DNA of 64,000 nucleotides from Sphaerolaimus hirsutus (taxonomy: Eukaryota > Nematoda > Chromadorea > Monhysterida > Sphaerolaimidae). Below are positions 55,001 to 64,000 of this stretch, in pieces; position 1 is the stretch's first letter, and each line of letters starts with the position of its first letter. The stretch spans positions 7,998,001 through 8,062,000 of the forward strand of contig OZ038454.1 in the NCBI GenBank assembly GCA_964036195.1, read 5' to 3'. The position numbers were made by a program, and so were the translations under genes. The notes under the pieces are model-generated. The model was not told the origin of the DNA, ran no database searches, and saw only the letters and a program-made list of their open reading frames with translations.

Positions 55001-57254
55001 TCTGGGTAATCCTGGCAAATGTAATGGAATACAATCCTAAACGTAAATGCGCATTTATCAAAATTCCAGTGGTCAGCTGTGGGTCTCTGTGGAAGGGCCC
55101 CGGGGTGCTCAAATTCCCCCCAGTGGGCGCTTACTTAGACGGATCCCAGGTGCGCTTCCAATGCCGACCGGACTTTTTCCTGCATGGGGAACAAATGCGT
55201 ACTTGTATAAATGGAACTTGGACACCTGGCTGGACTGCCTGGTGTAGAAGTGAGTCATTTTTCACTTGTGTGAGGGGGGCGTTTTCGAGCTGAGGTTGTT
55301 GGGTGGGATATTTGGCGAAAGTTAATATCAGATAAATTTGTCAAATGTCATGTAAAATGTAGAGTGCTCGGTAACAAAAAAAAAGAATTTAAATTGATGA
55401 CATCTAACAAATCGGCGTGGGTGCGGCACTGACCCATGGAAGTCACGTTGTAGACCCGCATCCTATGTAAGTCATCTCCGCTTGCTTCATTCAATTTGCG
55501 TCACGGTGACAGATAAGCACATACCGTATTTGCTTAGTTATTTAGCCCTTTTAATAGTTCCCCTCGCATAGTTTTTAAAAACCACGTTTTTAAATTGAAA
55601 ACCTCCCAGAAATGGTTATGAGACAATATCTACAGCTATATGGAACAAATGTCAGTATTTATTGGGTTTTTTATAGCCATATTATGCCCGTACCTAGAGC
55701 CATGAGATATTACAAATGACCATAGTTGTTAATACGTATTTACTTTTACTCGATAAATACGTATACTCGAGTACAGAGTAAATACGTTTACGTTTCCTCT
55801 GAAAAAAGTTCTTGTACTCGTTTTTACGTATACTTTTTCAAAGTACTCGAGTACAGTAAACGTATTTCAGATAGTCTATTATGGTGATTTTTTGAAGGTA
55901 AAGACGGGGAAAAGGGAAGAGAATATGCGAAAAATAGTGCAAAATAGTCGAAAATGGATATATAGCACATATATAGCCAAAAAAACGATTAAAATAGTCA
56001 AAAAGTTGTAAAAAATTAGTGGTTTTGGGCGAAAATTGGGGTGGCATTTCTCAAAAATACTCACATTTACGTTTTCCAGGCGAAAAAGTACGTTTACTCA
56101 CGAGTAAAAGTAAAAAAATTACTTTACGTTTTCTGTACTCAAAGGGTGAGTAAAAAATAAATACTTTACGTTTACGTATACTTTGAAAAAAGTTTGGTAC
56201 TTTTAACAACTCTGCAAATGACATGATGACAAATACGGTATTTTATGAATCAATTTCGTATTAGGAATAATCCCGGTAAAAATGTCACTAAACAATACAT
56301 AAATACATAATTCCCTAAAAAATCTCAGGTCGCAGTTTCGAGACATTCCTCAAGTGGATCGTGGGCTTATCAACTTCCCTGATTATCATTCTTATAATGG
56401 CATTGATTTTCCTGCTGTGCTACTGCCGGCGGCGGAGAACGCCCCACAATGTGCACAAAAACTTTCAATTGAATGATAAAAGCCGCGAGTATGATTTCGG
56501 AGATCATATTCAGTGGAATGGCTTTGATTCGGAGCGGGATAGTGGGAATACAGGTTGGATTGTTTAATTGTACCTACCTAATTAAATTATTTTTGTGGTA
56601 AATTGTGAAAAATTTCTCAAAAACTTTGCGCAAATTTTATGTATTTATATACCGTATTTACTCGAATAGTTCCCCCCACTTGAATAGGCCCCCCTGTTAA
56701 GGGAGGGTAGGAAAAAATATTTGCCCCACTCGAATAATCCCCCCCCACTGATGCAAGAAAAACAGTACACATACTTAAAAACGATCGTTGAAGCCAGCCC
56801 AAGCAAAAGTGCTGCGCCTTGTCATCGAATGCAATGCATCACATCATCTGTGTAACAGCAGAATGGAATGATGTATTTGTTGTTGAATTTGAACAATAAT
56901 GGCATGTTGTTTTGTTAATGATGAATGTTTCGTGTAAATGAATTGATAGAAAAATTTTGACAAAAAATAATTATCCAGCTTGAATAATTCCCCCCTTGAA
57001 TAGTCCCCCTCAAAAAAGTCTGAGGAAAAATAATTCCCCGGGGTAACTTTTCGAGTAAATACGGTAATTGCTACATGACGTTTAGAAGTATGCCTTCCCT
57101 TTTGCTTACCTCGTTTTGCAAATCCAAAAATGCCACTTTGAACACACTAATTAGCACAGATCTCACTGCTGCAGCATCGAGAATTAATGGCGGTGCCGCG
57201 GATGCGGTCAATGGTTATTATGGCAATTATTTACCGGAAAACGGCGTTTTGTGA
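43080..57254 (+). CDS. mesh: Mesh-like septate-junction protein (NIDO-AMOP-vWD-Sushi-TM)
   Basis: Twenty-five exons with matching phases give about 1,322 aa: 43080-43172, 43611-43818, 44161-44291, 44790-44963, 45326-45513, 45913-46036, 46339-46473, 46976-47141, 47579-47709, 47938-48031, 48325-48521, 48839-49054, 49126-49212, 49564-49671, 50314-50453, 51312-51428, 51753-51928, 52271-52420, 52900-53079, 53332-53480, 53889-54105, 54472-54759, 55070-55249, 56329-56553 and 57160-57254. Order: signal peptide; NIDO (NTYQMVLATDEVRSFAILNY); AMOP, Cys-rich, about residues 648-828 (QVCCYGPEGYLMFSDDYEW); vWD at about 829-1060 (HFITFDGLEYSF, YGLLGTMNSDPSDDLT); Sushi at about 1157-1216; TM helix at about 1226-1248; RRRR stop-transfer and a cytosolic tail ending NGYYGNYLPENGVL. 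In insects Mesh organises smooth septate junctions in gut epithelium. The usual GDPHF start of vWD reads GHGHF. Exon 1 end and exon 6 end (46048 is an alternative) are the least certain. Confidence 0.93.
44458..44735. repeat. CGTATTTACTCGAA element, Mesh intron 3
   Basis: Starts 'taatcgtatttactcgaag' and is full of 'cttgaataattccccc' units. The right end is decayed into a C-run next to the exon-4 acceptor tract. The closest relative is 56650-57065. Confidence 0.7.
44999..45270. repeat. TTTTCCG array, relative of the GGAAAACGG element, Mesh intron 4
   Basis: 'agggtggcaactttccgttt' is followed by repeated 'cattttccggcaaattttc' units, the reverse of the motif at 37024-37285 and 14960-15460. No right terminus or duplication found, so truncated. 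Confidence 0.55.
47152..47446. repeat. GTTGTTAAA element, Mesh intron 8
   Basis: 'agagttgttgaaagaacc' on the left and 'acgttgtaacaactatgg' on the right, with 'aaagtatacgtaaacgg' and 'cgagtaaacataaat' between. Confidence 0.65.
47747..47898. repeat. CCGTATATCATCAAATAAG inverted pair, Mesh intron 9
   Basis: 'accgtatatcatcaaataag' on the left and 'ctcattcgaggatatacggt' on the right. It resembles the 28138-28243 element, which has CCGTATATCCTCGAATAAG. Confidence 0.7.
49312..49488. repeat. TGTCATG-family element, Mesh intron 13
   Basis: 'tcctgcaccctgcatgtgta' at the left and 'aaagttacagggtgcgggac' at the right, with 'gtatcaaatgtcttgtaaaa' and 'acctgacatttgacact' between. Confidence 0.7.
50040..50215. 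repeat. TGTCATG-family element, Mesh intron 14
   Basis: 'caccctgtaaaattc' at the left and 'gcaggacattttacaagg' at the right, with inner 'aatctcatgcaagtatcaaa' and 'gacttttaacactttgc'. Confidence 0.6.
50663..51118. repeat. Foldback with ~80-bp near-perfect arms, Mesh intron 15
   Basis: The left arm starts TAAGCCGGAGTTACAGCACA and the right arm ends with its exact complement TGTGCTGTAACTCCGGCTTTA. The arms pair through AAGATGAAGCGACAAATACA and GCCGCAAATTCGATTAC with only a base or two different. The interior also has complementary words ('tacatcgtgtccaaaaatta', 'tttttggacacggtgtagat'), so pairing continues nearly to the centre. No ORF. Confidence 0.88.
55728..56215. repeat. GTTGTTAATACGTATTT element, full-length, Mesh intron 23
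   Basis: 'atagttgttaatacgtattt' at the left and 'ggtacttttaacaactctg' at the right; the inner middle ('gtggttttgggcgaaaattg') matches the 39345 and 26512 copies. The minus-strand frames over it are artefacts of the repeat. Confidence 0.75.
56650..57065. repeat. ACCGTATTTACTCGAA element, full-length, Mesh intron 24
   Basis: ACCGTATTTACTCGAATAGT at the left and 'ttttcgagtaaatacggt' at the right are inverted. 'cttgaataattcccccc' units lie near both ends, with a unique ~220-bp middle. Confidence 0.85.
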
Positions 57255-58745
57255 GCAGGCCTACTGGATATCTTTAATTACATAGAATACCATGCAATTT
57301 AACTACTGTTTTGCCGTGCTATAAATGAAAGTCCAAGTTCGAATATCACCGTCATTTTGAATGTCAATAACTGCAATTTTTACCATTGAATGTCCACGCG
57401 CAACAATCCCTAAATACAAGCCGAAGTACCTGATGCGTTTTTCTTTGGCGCTAGCGCCGTGAGACGTTTGAACAATCAGTTTCGCACTAAATCGATTTCC
57501 GAAAGGTTTCCGTCATATGAATATCATGACCAGTGATGTAAAAGCGCCATGGCGCTTTTGGCGCTTGGCGCTAAAATTGAGTTAAGCCCGAAAGCGGCAT
57601 ATGGAATTCGCCATTTTTCGACAAAATTTTTCCACACAAGTTATTTTTAAGTGTCGCACTTTGACACTTGTTGATAAATTAAGTTGCAAAAAATCGAGCT
57701 GGAAGTCGATTAGTTGGGTCTGTGCCATCCCACATCTAAACCCATCCACGGCCCATAAATTGGATGCCTGTCATATTTGATGCGTTTTCCTTGCATTTTT
57801 GGTGATATAATGGATGCAAAAAAAATGTTGATGATGAAAAAGTGCTACATTAAGAGTAGGGTTCAAACGGGACCGCGGTCCCGGTACATGCTTCGGCAAA
57901 AAGTCGGGACTGGGGCGGTCCCGGTCCCGACACCCCAGTCCCGATCCCGGTCCCGGCATTTTTCAGTGGTCCCGACAAGGGATGGAAAAAATGACGTTTT
58001 TTCCATCCCTTCTACATTTTTTTTCCGTTGCTCCTAACTATAGTTGTGAGCCAATAAATATAGGCATACGAGACAAGCGGCAGTACTTTATGGTGCTATA
58101 GATAGCATCATAAGTGGTTTTTTCTGCCGAAAAATCTATTTCTGACAACCAAATCCCAGTCCCGGTCCCGACAAATCTCAGTCCCGGGTCCGACACCCCA
58201 GTCACGGTCCCGGTCCCGACAATTGAAAAAGGCCAGTCCCGGTCCCGACACCCCAGTCCCGGTCCCGACATTAGAAAATTGTTGGTCCCGGTCCCGGTCC
58301 GGAAAACTGGTCCCGTTTGAACCCTAAATTAAGAGCCAAATTCAATGACTCCGTGATTTCGCACGTCAAAGTTGTACTCAATAACACTGACTGCACTCAA
58401 TAGTTATCAACTGTCATGTTTTTACACATGTGCTGTCAAATTGCCTTCAAACACTCTAACATGTTATATTAGATTGATCACCTAGTGTCATCATGACTTT
58501 TTTGAAATTCCCTAAATTAAATACAGTCTTTTTGAGAGACAAAGTAGATTTAGATGTGGGATGGGTTTAGATGTGGGATGAGCCTACGTCGGTTAGTTCA
58601 TTCACCATCGGGAAGAAGTTGTTAAGTCCACTATAGCTACTAAGGCAAGAAAGTAGATACCTAAGTCCACTGTGGCTTCTTGGTTATTAGAATGTCCATG
58701 TGTCCCTTGGTTATTAGAATACATGTATTTTAAATTTTTTAAATT
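57255..58745. other. Intergenic region downstream of Mesh
   Basis: The start is probably Mesh 3' untranslated sequence. 57535-57580 has a left end of the GCGCC/TAGTGAT family, followed by the 57849-58335 transposon. 58340-58740 is AT-rich with two copies of 'cttggttattagaat' (58678 and 58704). No exon supported. Confidence 0.45.
57849..58335. mobile_element. hAT-like element with CCCGGTCCCGACA arrays
   Basis: It has the same termini as the 5940 element: TAGGGTTCAAACGGGA (57857) and TCCCGTTTGAACCCTA (ending 58326). Flanking ATTAAGAG occurs at 57849-57856 and 58328-58335, an 8-bp duplication with one extra A on the right. The arrays here are 'ggtcccggtcccgacaccccagt', quite unlike the GGGATC array of 5940. 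A 36-bp palindrome AGGGATGGAAAAAATGACG...CCATCCCT (57974-58009) sits near the first array. Confidence 0.88.
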
Positions 58746-58749
58746 TTAA

Positions 58750-59545
58750 ATGGAAAAAAGAAAAAAAACGTCAAAATTTTTTCTTGCCAGAACAACAGCT
58801 ACCAGACTGCAGCGACTTTTTTGCGTGGTTTTGGTGGGTTTGCTGGTGTGCGACGAAGTGCTCGGACCGCCATGGTCAAACAGTGAACGATCTACGACCC
58901 GAGGAAGTCGCGTAGCGCTTCCAGAGGCGTTTTTCGTTCGCATGGCATCGTGCCAAAAAGTCATCGCGACTTGCCAACAAGTGGCTTTTAACCCAAAGTT
59001 GTCCAGATCATGTCCTGAAACGTTACAAGAACGATTCAACATGAACATTCTGCAACTTTTTACACCCCCGATGGGTGGCCCTGCTCGCTCAAAGAGCTCA
59101 ACTCACTGTATATTGTGCTTACTCAACATTGAACATTCGGGTCAAACGTTATTACCGAGATGTCCATTTTTGGCACGATGCCAAGCGGTACTTATGTACC
59201 ATGTATCCGAATCTTTTTTACCACAAGAAAAAAATAAAAACGTCATTCGACACGCAACTCGCAGCGCGGCACCGCGCCAGCGTGAACGCAATGTCCGGGG
59301 GTATCACGCTGGCGCAGTGACATTTTTTCAAATAGTGATGGACAAACAACCGGCGGTTAGTGTTACCGTGTTTTGGTGGAACTTTGGGACTTACGAAAAT
59401 GACATTTTGAAGTTGGCATTTTGTAAGTGCATTTTAGTATTCATCGGTGCCGGAAGACGTGTGCACGGTGTCCCTCTGGACATGAATTCTATAGAGTCCA
59501 TAGTTTGTAAACACTCCTGTAAAGTGTCAAATGTCATGCAAAGTG
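58750..59545 (+). pseudogene. Unrecognised coding-like region before the gap, possibly decayed
   Basis: One frame is open from ATG 58750 through the gap; its start has a hydrophobic run (FCVVLVGLLVC) and scattered Cys, but no recognisable domain. A second frame is also coding-like: from about 58790 to TGA at about 59321 it reads through one TAG and one TGA, giving VKRYYRDVHFWHDAKRYL in 59075-59321. The TGA could be a decayed CGA codon and the TAG a decayed CAG codon. Either a long chance ORF lies over a decayed gene, or there are short exons whose joins are not visible. From 59517 the sequence is a TGTCATG-family repeat. No function is proposed. Confidence 0.25.
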
Positions 59546-59693
59546 TCAAAAGTCATTTAAAATGTAATGTAAAATGGCAAACACGTATAAGGGGTACTCC
59601 CAAACTTTGTAAACTGTTCTATAATGTTTCAAAGGTCCTGCAAAATTTCAAAAGTCATGTAATATGTCTTGTAAAATGCCAAGCAAATATGAG

Positions 59694-59893
59694 NNNNNNN
59701 NNNNNNNNNNNNNNNNNNNNNNNNNNNNNNNNNNNNNNNNNNNNNNNNNNNNNNNNNNNNNNNNNNNNNNNNNNNNNNNNNNNNNNNNNNNNNNNNNNNN
59801 NNNNNNNNNNNNNNNNNNNNNNNNNNNNNNNNNNNNNNNNNNNNNNNNNNNNNNNNNNNNNNNNNNNNNNNNNNNNNNNNNNNNNNNNNNNNN
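59694..59893. other. Assembly gap, 200 N
   Basis: Exactly 200 ambiguous bases. The left flank is inside a TGTCATG-family foldback. The right flank begins 'gtggttattagataacatg', a near copy of 58703-58720. Confidence 0.98.
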
Positions 59894-60043
59894 GTGGTTA
59901 TTAGATAACATGTATTTTAAATACATACAAAAATGCAATAAATAGCAAAAATAGGTAGTTAATATGATAACTGTCATTTGCATGGGTTGGTTTGATTAAT
60001 TTTTCCGATGCAACCATCTTGTTTACTCATTTCCGATTGACAG

Positions 60044-60955
60044 AACTTGTTATTTTACTCGTAAGAATGGCACGTTCAATGAAAATGCAATGGTTTGTTT
60101 TACCTAAGAGGTTTGAACAAAAATATGGCTTCCCACTGCTTCCCACACACAAATTAGGCTTAGGTATTCATTTACATTGGTAATTACCATATATTTATTT
60201 AAATCAGCTTTGAACATTTGAGTTTACTGGAGTGAGGAGTCTGTCAACTACTGTTGATGATGATTCATTCTTGTTGACTCAAACATGTTCACAACACACT
60301 GATCAGTTCTGTAAATTTCGGCTGTTGGTAAACCAGTTTGTAAATATACCCCCATATCGATCAAGTTAACTGTCGCGAACTGATTAATAATTTAATTTAG
60401 CCTTTTGCTACACCGCCGGACAAAAATTTCGTTGGCCGAGCGATTTTTCTCTTCTTTTAATTGCTATTCATGATCATGACGTGCTAGGGGACTGGCATGG
60501 GTATAAAAAATAGCCCAAACATATCTATAAGTGTATTTATTGATTATTACAGATTATTTAGCTACCTATCATCTAGATACACACAGTCATTCCAAAAAGG
60601 TCAGTATCTTTAAACTGTACAGCCTTTCCTCTCCTCAAATATTCCATTCACGATATCTAGATTATCTGTCTAAATATCAAACCTTCAAATTCAGAAACCG
60701 AACCGAGTCTCGGTTGATTAGCACGCGTGTCGAATGTCCGATTTTCAACGGGCACGCCGCGAGTATCACGCATCACTTCATCCGCACACTAAAATCGTTA
60801 AAATCACCTCCTGGAACCAAATCCCCGTGTGCTTTCCGTGTCGCACCGGCTGCATTTCCGATGTGGCTCTTGGAACCCGACCCGGAATTGATTACTACCC
60901 GACTCGTGTGTTTTGTAAAATGTTTGAAGAGCGCAGCTTTTGACCAGGGGTGGCA
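60044..60955 (+). pseudogene. Possible Cys-rich gene fragment with an in-frame TAG
   Basis: 60044-60092 reads TCYFTRKNGTFNENAM between a TTGACAG acceptor and a GTTTGT donor. A phase-0 acceptor at 60694 opens a frame that meets TAG at 60719-60721 and then continues to TGA at 60953-60955, with QIPVCFPCRTGCISDVALGT. The Cys spacing looks like a small secreted or cystine-rich domain, but no family was recognised. The stop may mark a pseudogene, or the true acceptor may lie just after it (GATTAG). 60190-60330, in the putative intron, is a TAAATCTG-family repeat. Confidence 0.3.
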
Positions 60956-61317
60956 AAATCTCAGAAATAAAAACAATAAAATGGAAAGTGAAGAATAAAA
61001 TAAAATAGAATAAAATGAAACATGAATAAAATTAAAATAAAATACAATTTGAATACAATTTTACAACAATTTTAGTAGAACGAATCTTACTAATACCTGA
61101 TCACGAATTGAATAAAAAATACTACCTATATAAAAATAACAATCAAATGGAAAATTGACGAATAAAATATAATGAAACATAAATTAAGTAAAATAAGATG
61201 TCATCGTAATACAATTTTAGCAAAACCAACCCTGCTTCTGACAGAAACTTGTTAAGTGTAGACGTGTAGCTGCTGTAAAGTGCTAGTCAAGGAAGATAAA
61301 ATCTAGAATATATATTT

Positions 61318-61659
61318 ACCGTATTACCTCGAATTAACCCCCCCTTGAATAAACCCCCCCCCCCCTCGAAATACCCCCCTAACAGATACCGCAGTTTGTG
61401 ATCTGTACAATGCAGAACACACGTTAAAACTGATGATTAAGTGACGTTAGGGAAGGGTTTTTGTGTATATACAGTTATATATGCCTATAAACACTATGTA
61501 ATTGTTTGATTTTTCTACGTCTGCGTATGGGGATTTCCGAAAAATTCTGGCGAAATAATAGACCCCCCCTCGAATAAACCCCCCTCAAATTATCCCCTCC
61601 CCTCAAATTTTGCTGGCGAAATAATAAACCCCCTGGGGGTATTTCGAAGTAATACGGTA
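61318..61659. repeat. CCGTATTACCTCGAA element, full-length
   Basis: ACCGTATTACCTCGAATTAA at the left and 'ttcgaagtaatacggt' at the right. The body matches 18100-18495 in inverse orientation over about 150 bp with few differences. Confidence 0.85.
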
Positions 61660-64000
61660 GATGTACAGCGTCCAAACAAACCCGAAAGATGCAACACGGA
61701 AAAAGAATAATGAAATGCCAGTTAGCTGAACTTTGGCTTGAAACTGAAAAATTACACATGTAATTGCATAAAGGTTTGCCGATTTGGCTTTCATTGTTGA
61801 CCCTTTGATCAGCACTTTACCAAGGGTCTGGTTTTTACTTACAAGTAGTGACCATCCAGCAAATAAATCCAGTGAATCCAAATCCGGGTACCCGGGATCC
61901 GGGTCGGTTCCGGTTCCAAACACGAACCCTACTCCACCACGGCGCAGCGCGGCCACCAGCAGCGCGCGTATGCACCCCGCTTTCTTTGCAGTGCACTGCG
62001 TTGTGTTGCATCTGCACGCTGGTTGCGCAGCGCACTGCGTGTGCGTGTGGCCGCGCGACACCTCACATTGATGCTATGGCGCTGGCACTCGTCTGTTCGA
62101 CTCTCATTGGCGTGGTTTTGTTGCCTCCCTGTGGGAGTTGGCTTTTGTGTGGGGGTCTTGGTTTGATTATTTTTGGTGGATGATTAGTGACTGTTGTGGG
62201 GGTATATTCGAGTGATATTTTTGGTTTACTGGCCGCACATTGAACTCTGTTAACTGCGCGCTTTATAGTGGAGTTTTCCATAGATCATTCGGAAAAAAAA
62301 ACTTTACTTGTCACACTGCATAGATCTCACGGTGAGTAAATGCGGTGCACAATTTTATCACGTGATTTTAATCATCAAAGTAAACGCCGCAACATTATTT
62401 CTACAGCGTTCAGTTCAATCAGTTTATCAAATTTTTGACTTTTTTCATTTAAATATAAATATACGAAATCGATTTCCGTCACACACGCGGCACTTTTCCG
62501 CCGCTGCGGTGCAAGCACGGGCCATTCTATTTTCTATTTTCCATTTTGGCATAACGCATGAGCACCCGGAGAGACCCTCACCCCCCCAAACCCCCCGCCG
62601 CCCACGTTTTCCGATTGAAGATTCTCATGTTTGAGTGCTCAATTTCTATTTATTTATTTTGCATTCATCCCGTGGGTTGAAGCTTTGGGCGGCTTGATAA
62701 AATATGGGAAAGTTCTGTTTATTTTACTACTTTTCCTGGCCGCGTTAACTTAGTTTTAGCAGTCTGTTTTAGATTTCAATGGTTAGCTAATTCAATATAG
62801 CGGTGTGATTAGCTTTCTTTTTTTATATTTACCTATTCTAAATTGATCGCAGTTTGCGTTTGCCTCTTTCACGGTTCGGAAAAAAATGTTTTTTTTCTCG
62901 CAATTTTATCAATTTTAAATTCGAGCCTTGACTCCCATTTTGCACCGCGTGTTGTTTGTGCAGTAATTTCGTTAATCAGCTTTTTCTATCTATTTCACAT
63001 GCTGCTCTTGTTTTCTGCAAGTATAAAAATGCCACCCCGACACTGAATAAAACACAGAATAAGCACAGCGCAGCGCATGTAGGATTTATTCTGCAGGATT
63101 GTACTTGCCATTTTTCTTTGTTAAAACTAGTGATAGAAAGAGCCAACGTTTCCGGCCCGCGTGCCAAAAATATTGGCGCATGAGTGAAAAAAGTGAATTC
63201 TGCGTAACGTTCCAAAAATGGCTAAAAAAATTCAGAAAATATACCTTATCTCAGAAAATTTCTCAAAAAATAAAATAAAATTAGATCATTCTGAAAAACG
63301 CAGAGAAAATATAAATAAATGCAAGTTTTTTTATAAATATTTTCGTGCATTCAAAAAAGTGATCATCCTGCTTCTCGCTTCTTCTCAGTTATCAACATCA
63401 CCACCAATCTCAGTCATATTTGACATGCCAAAATATCCCCGTGGCGCCATGGTTATGGTTATGGCGCCTTTCCCATCACTAGACCCCCTCGCGCTGGCAC
63501 ACTTCCATTTCCAGCGCCTGAATCTTAGAATGCATGTCTGCATTGCTCTGCTTGAAATGCGCAGATGTTCCACGAGTGCTATGTGATGGACTGATAACTG
63601 TTCGAATGATAAGTGCCCTTTCTCGACCCATTTTCTTTGTCATACGAGCTTTGTCTATTCATTCAGATTGAATTTTTGCAGTGCACTGCATTGTGTTGGA
63701 TTGAATTGTGTGCTGGATTTATCTTAATTCTGTCGCGCTTTCCATTGTCAACACAATATATGGTTTGCAGTTGAACCAGTTTTGTTGGGTTTGTTTGAGA
63801 AATTTGTTTGAGTACATAAATATAGATAGGCACATTTGTAATTAGTTATGTTTTTTACATGAATAGGTACTGATTTATGTCATTGTTATCATGATGTTAT
63901 TTGTCATGATTTTATTCATTATTTTTTTCAATTTCCCCTAGCTAGATATTCTAGAAAAATCTGAAATTTCCATAAAATACGAGATAGAAATTCTAGCATT
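61660..64000. other. Right-hand end of window, no secure gene
   Basis: 61885-61932 has 'ggtcggttccggttcc' and 'aacacgaaccctac', a right end like the TAGGGTTC families. 61992-62183 could encode a Cys-rich, then hydrophobic peptide (CTALCCICTLVAQRTACACG... LCGGLGLIIFGG) after a TTTGCAG acceptor, but no family or partner exon is seen. 63447-63481 resembles the right end of a GCGCC element ('gcgcctttcccatcacta'). The rest is AT-rich with no recognised feature. Confidence 0.4.

Overview
The window is animal nuclear DNA. Genes are split into many short GT-AG exons that can be joined by frame and intron phase, and the protein set (TRAP-beta, a phosphopantetheinyl transferase, and a NIDO-AMOP-vWD-Sushi-TM protein of the Mesh type) is metazoan. 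The Mesh architecture suggests a protostome, but the species or phylum cannot be named from sequence alone. Introns and spacers are packed with short inverted-repeat elements, and there is one 200-N assembly gap (59694-59893).

Layout, left to right. (1) 1-1793: TRAP-beta/SSR2, + strand, three exons, complete except perhaps two bases of the start codon. (2) 2909-28058: three neighbouring + strand genes for CCHC zinc-knuckle/coiled-coil proteins (A 2909-8810, B 10762-16180, C 24399-28058). They share intron phases and a homologous exon, so they look like tandem duplicates; B has an in-frame TAA. Between B and C lies a minus-strand block (19906-23880) with two overlapping unrecognised ORFs and a GC-rich leader with internal duplications, probably mobile. 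(3) 29233-32855: AASDHPPT-type 4'-phosphopantetheinyl transferase, six exons, with an antisense tRNA-Glu(CTC) gene in intron 1. (4) 33870-40139: a secreted thermolysin-family (M4) metallopeptidase, twelve exons, about 700 aa, with prodomain, HEIGH motif and the third zinc-ligand Glu. (5) 43080-57254: a Mesh-like junction protein, 25 exons, about 1,322 aa. (6) 57255-64000: repeats, an unrecognised ORF region by the gap, and possible decayed exons.

The genes do not form one pathway. The most striking feature is the repeat landscape. Five elements carry TAGGGT or TAGTGAT inverted termini with 8-bp target-site duplications (four exact), which is the hAT-type size. Each is filled with an array of a short motif in both orientations (GGGATC, CCCGGT, CCGTACC, GGAAAACGG, GCGCCATGGCGC), and the arrays seem to grow from the inner edge of the inverted repeat. 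Other families (CCGTATTTCCTCGAA, CCCTGTAAA/TGTCATG, GTTGTTAAAACGTA) are spread through nearly every intron, often nested in one another.
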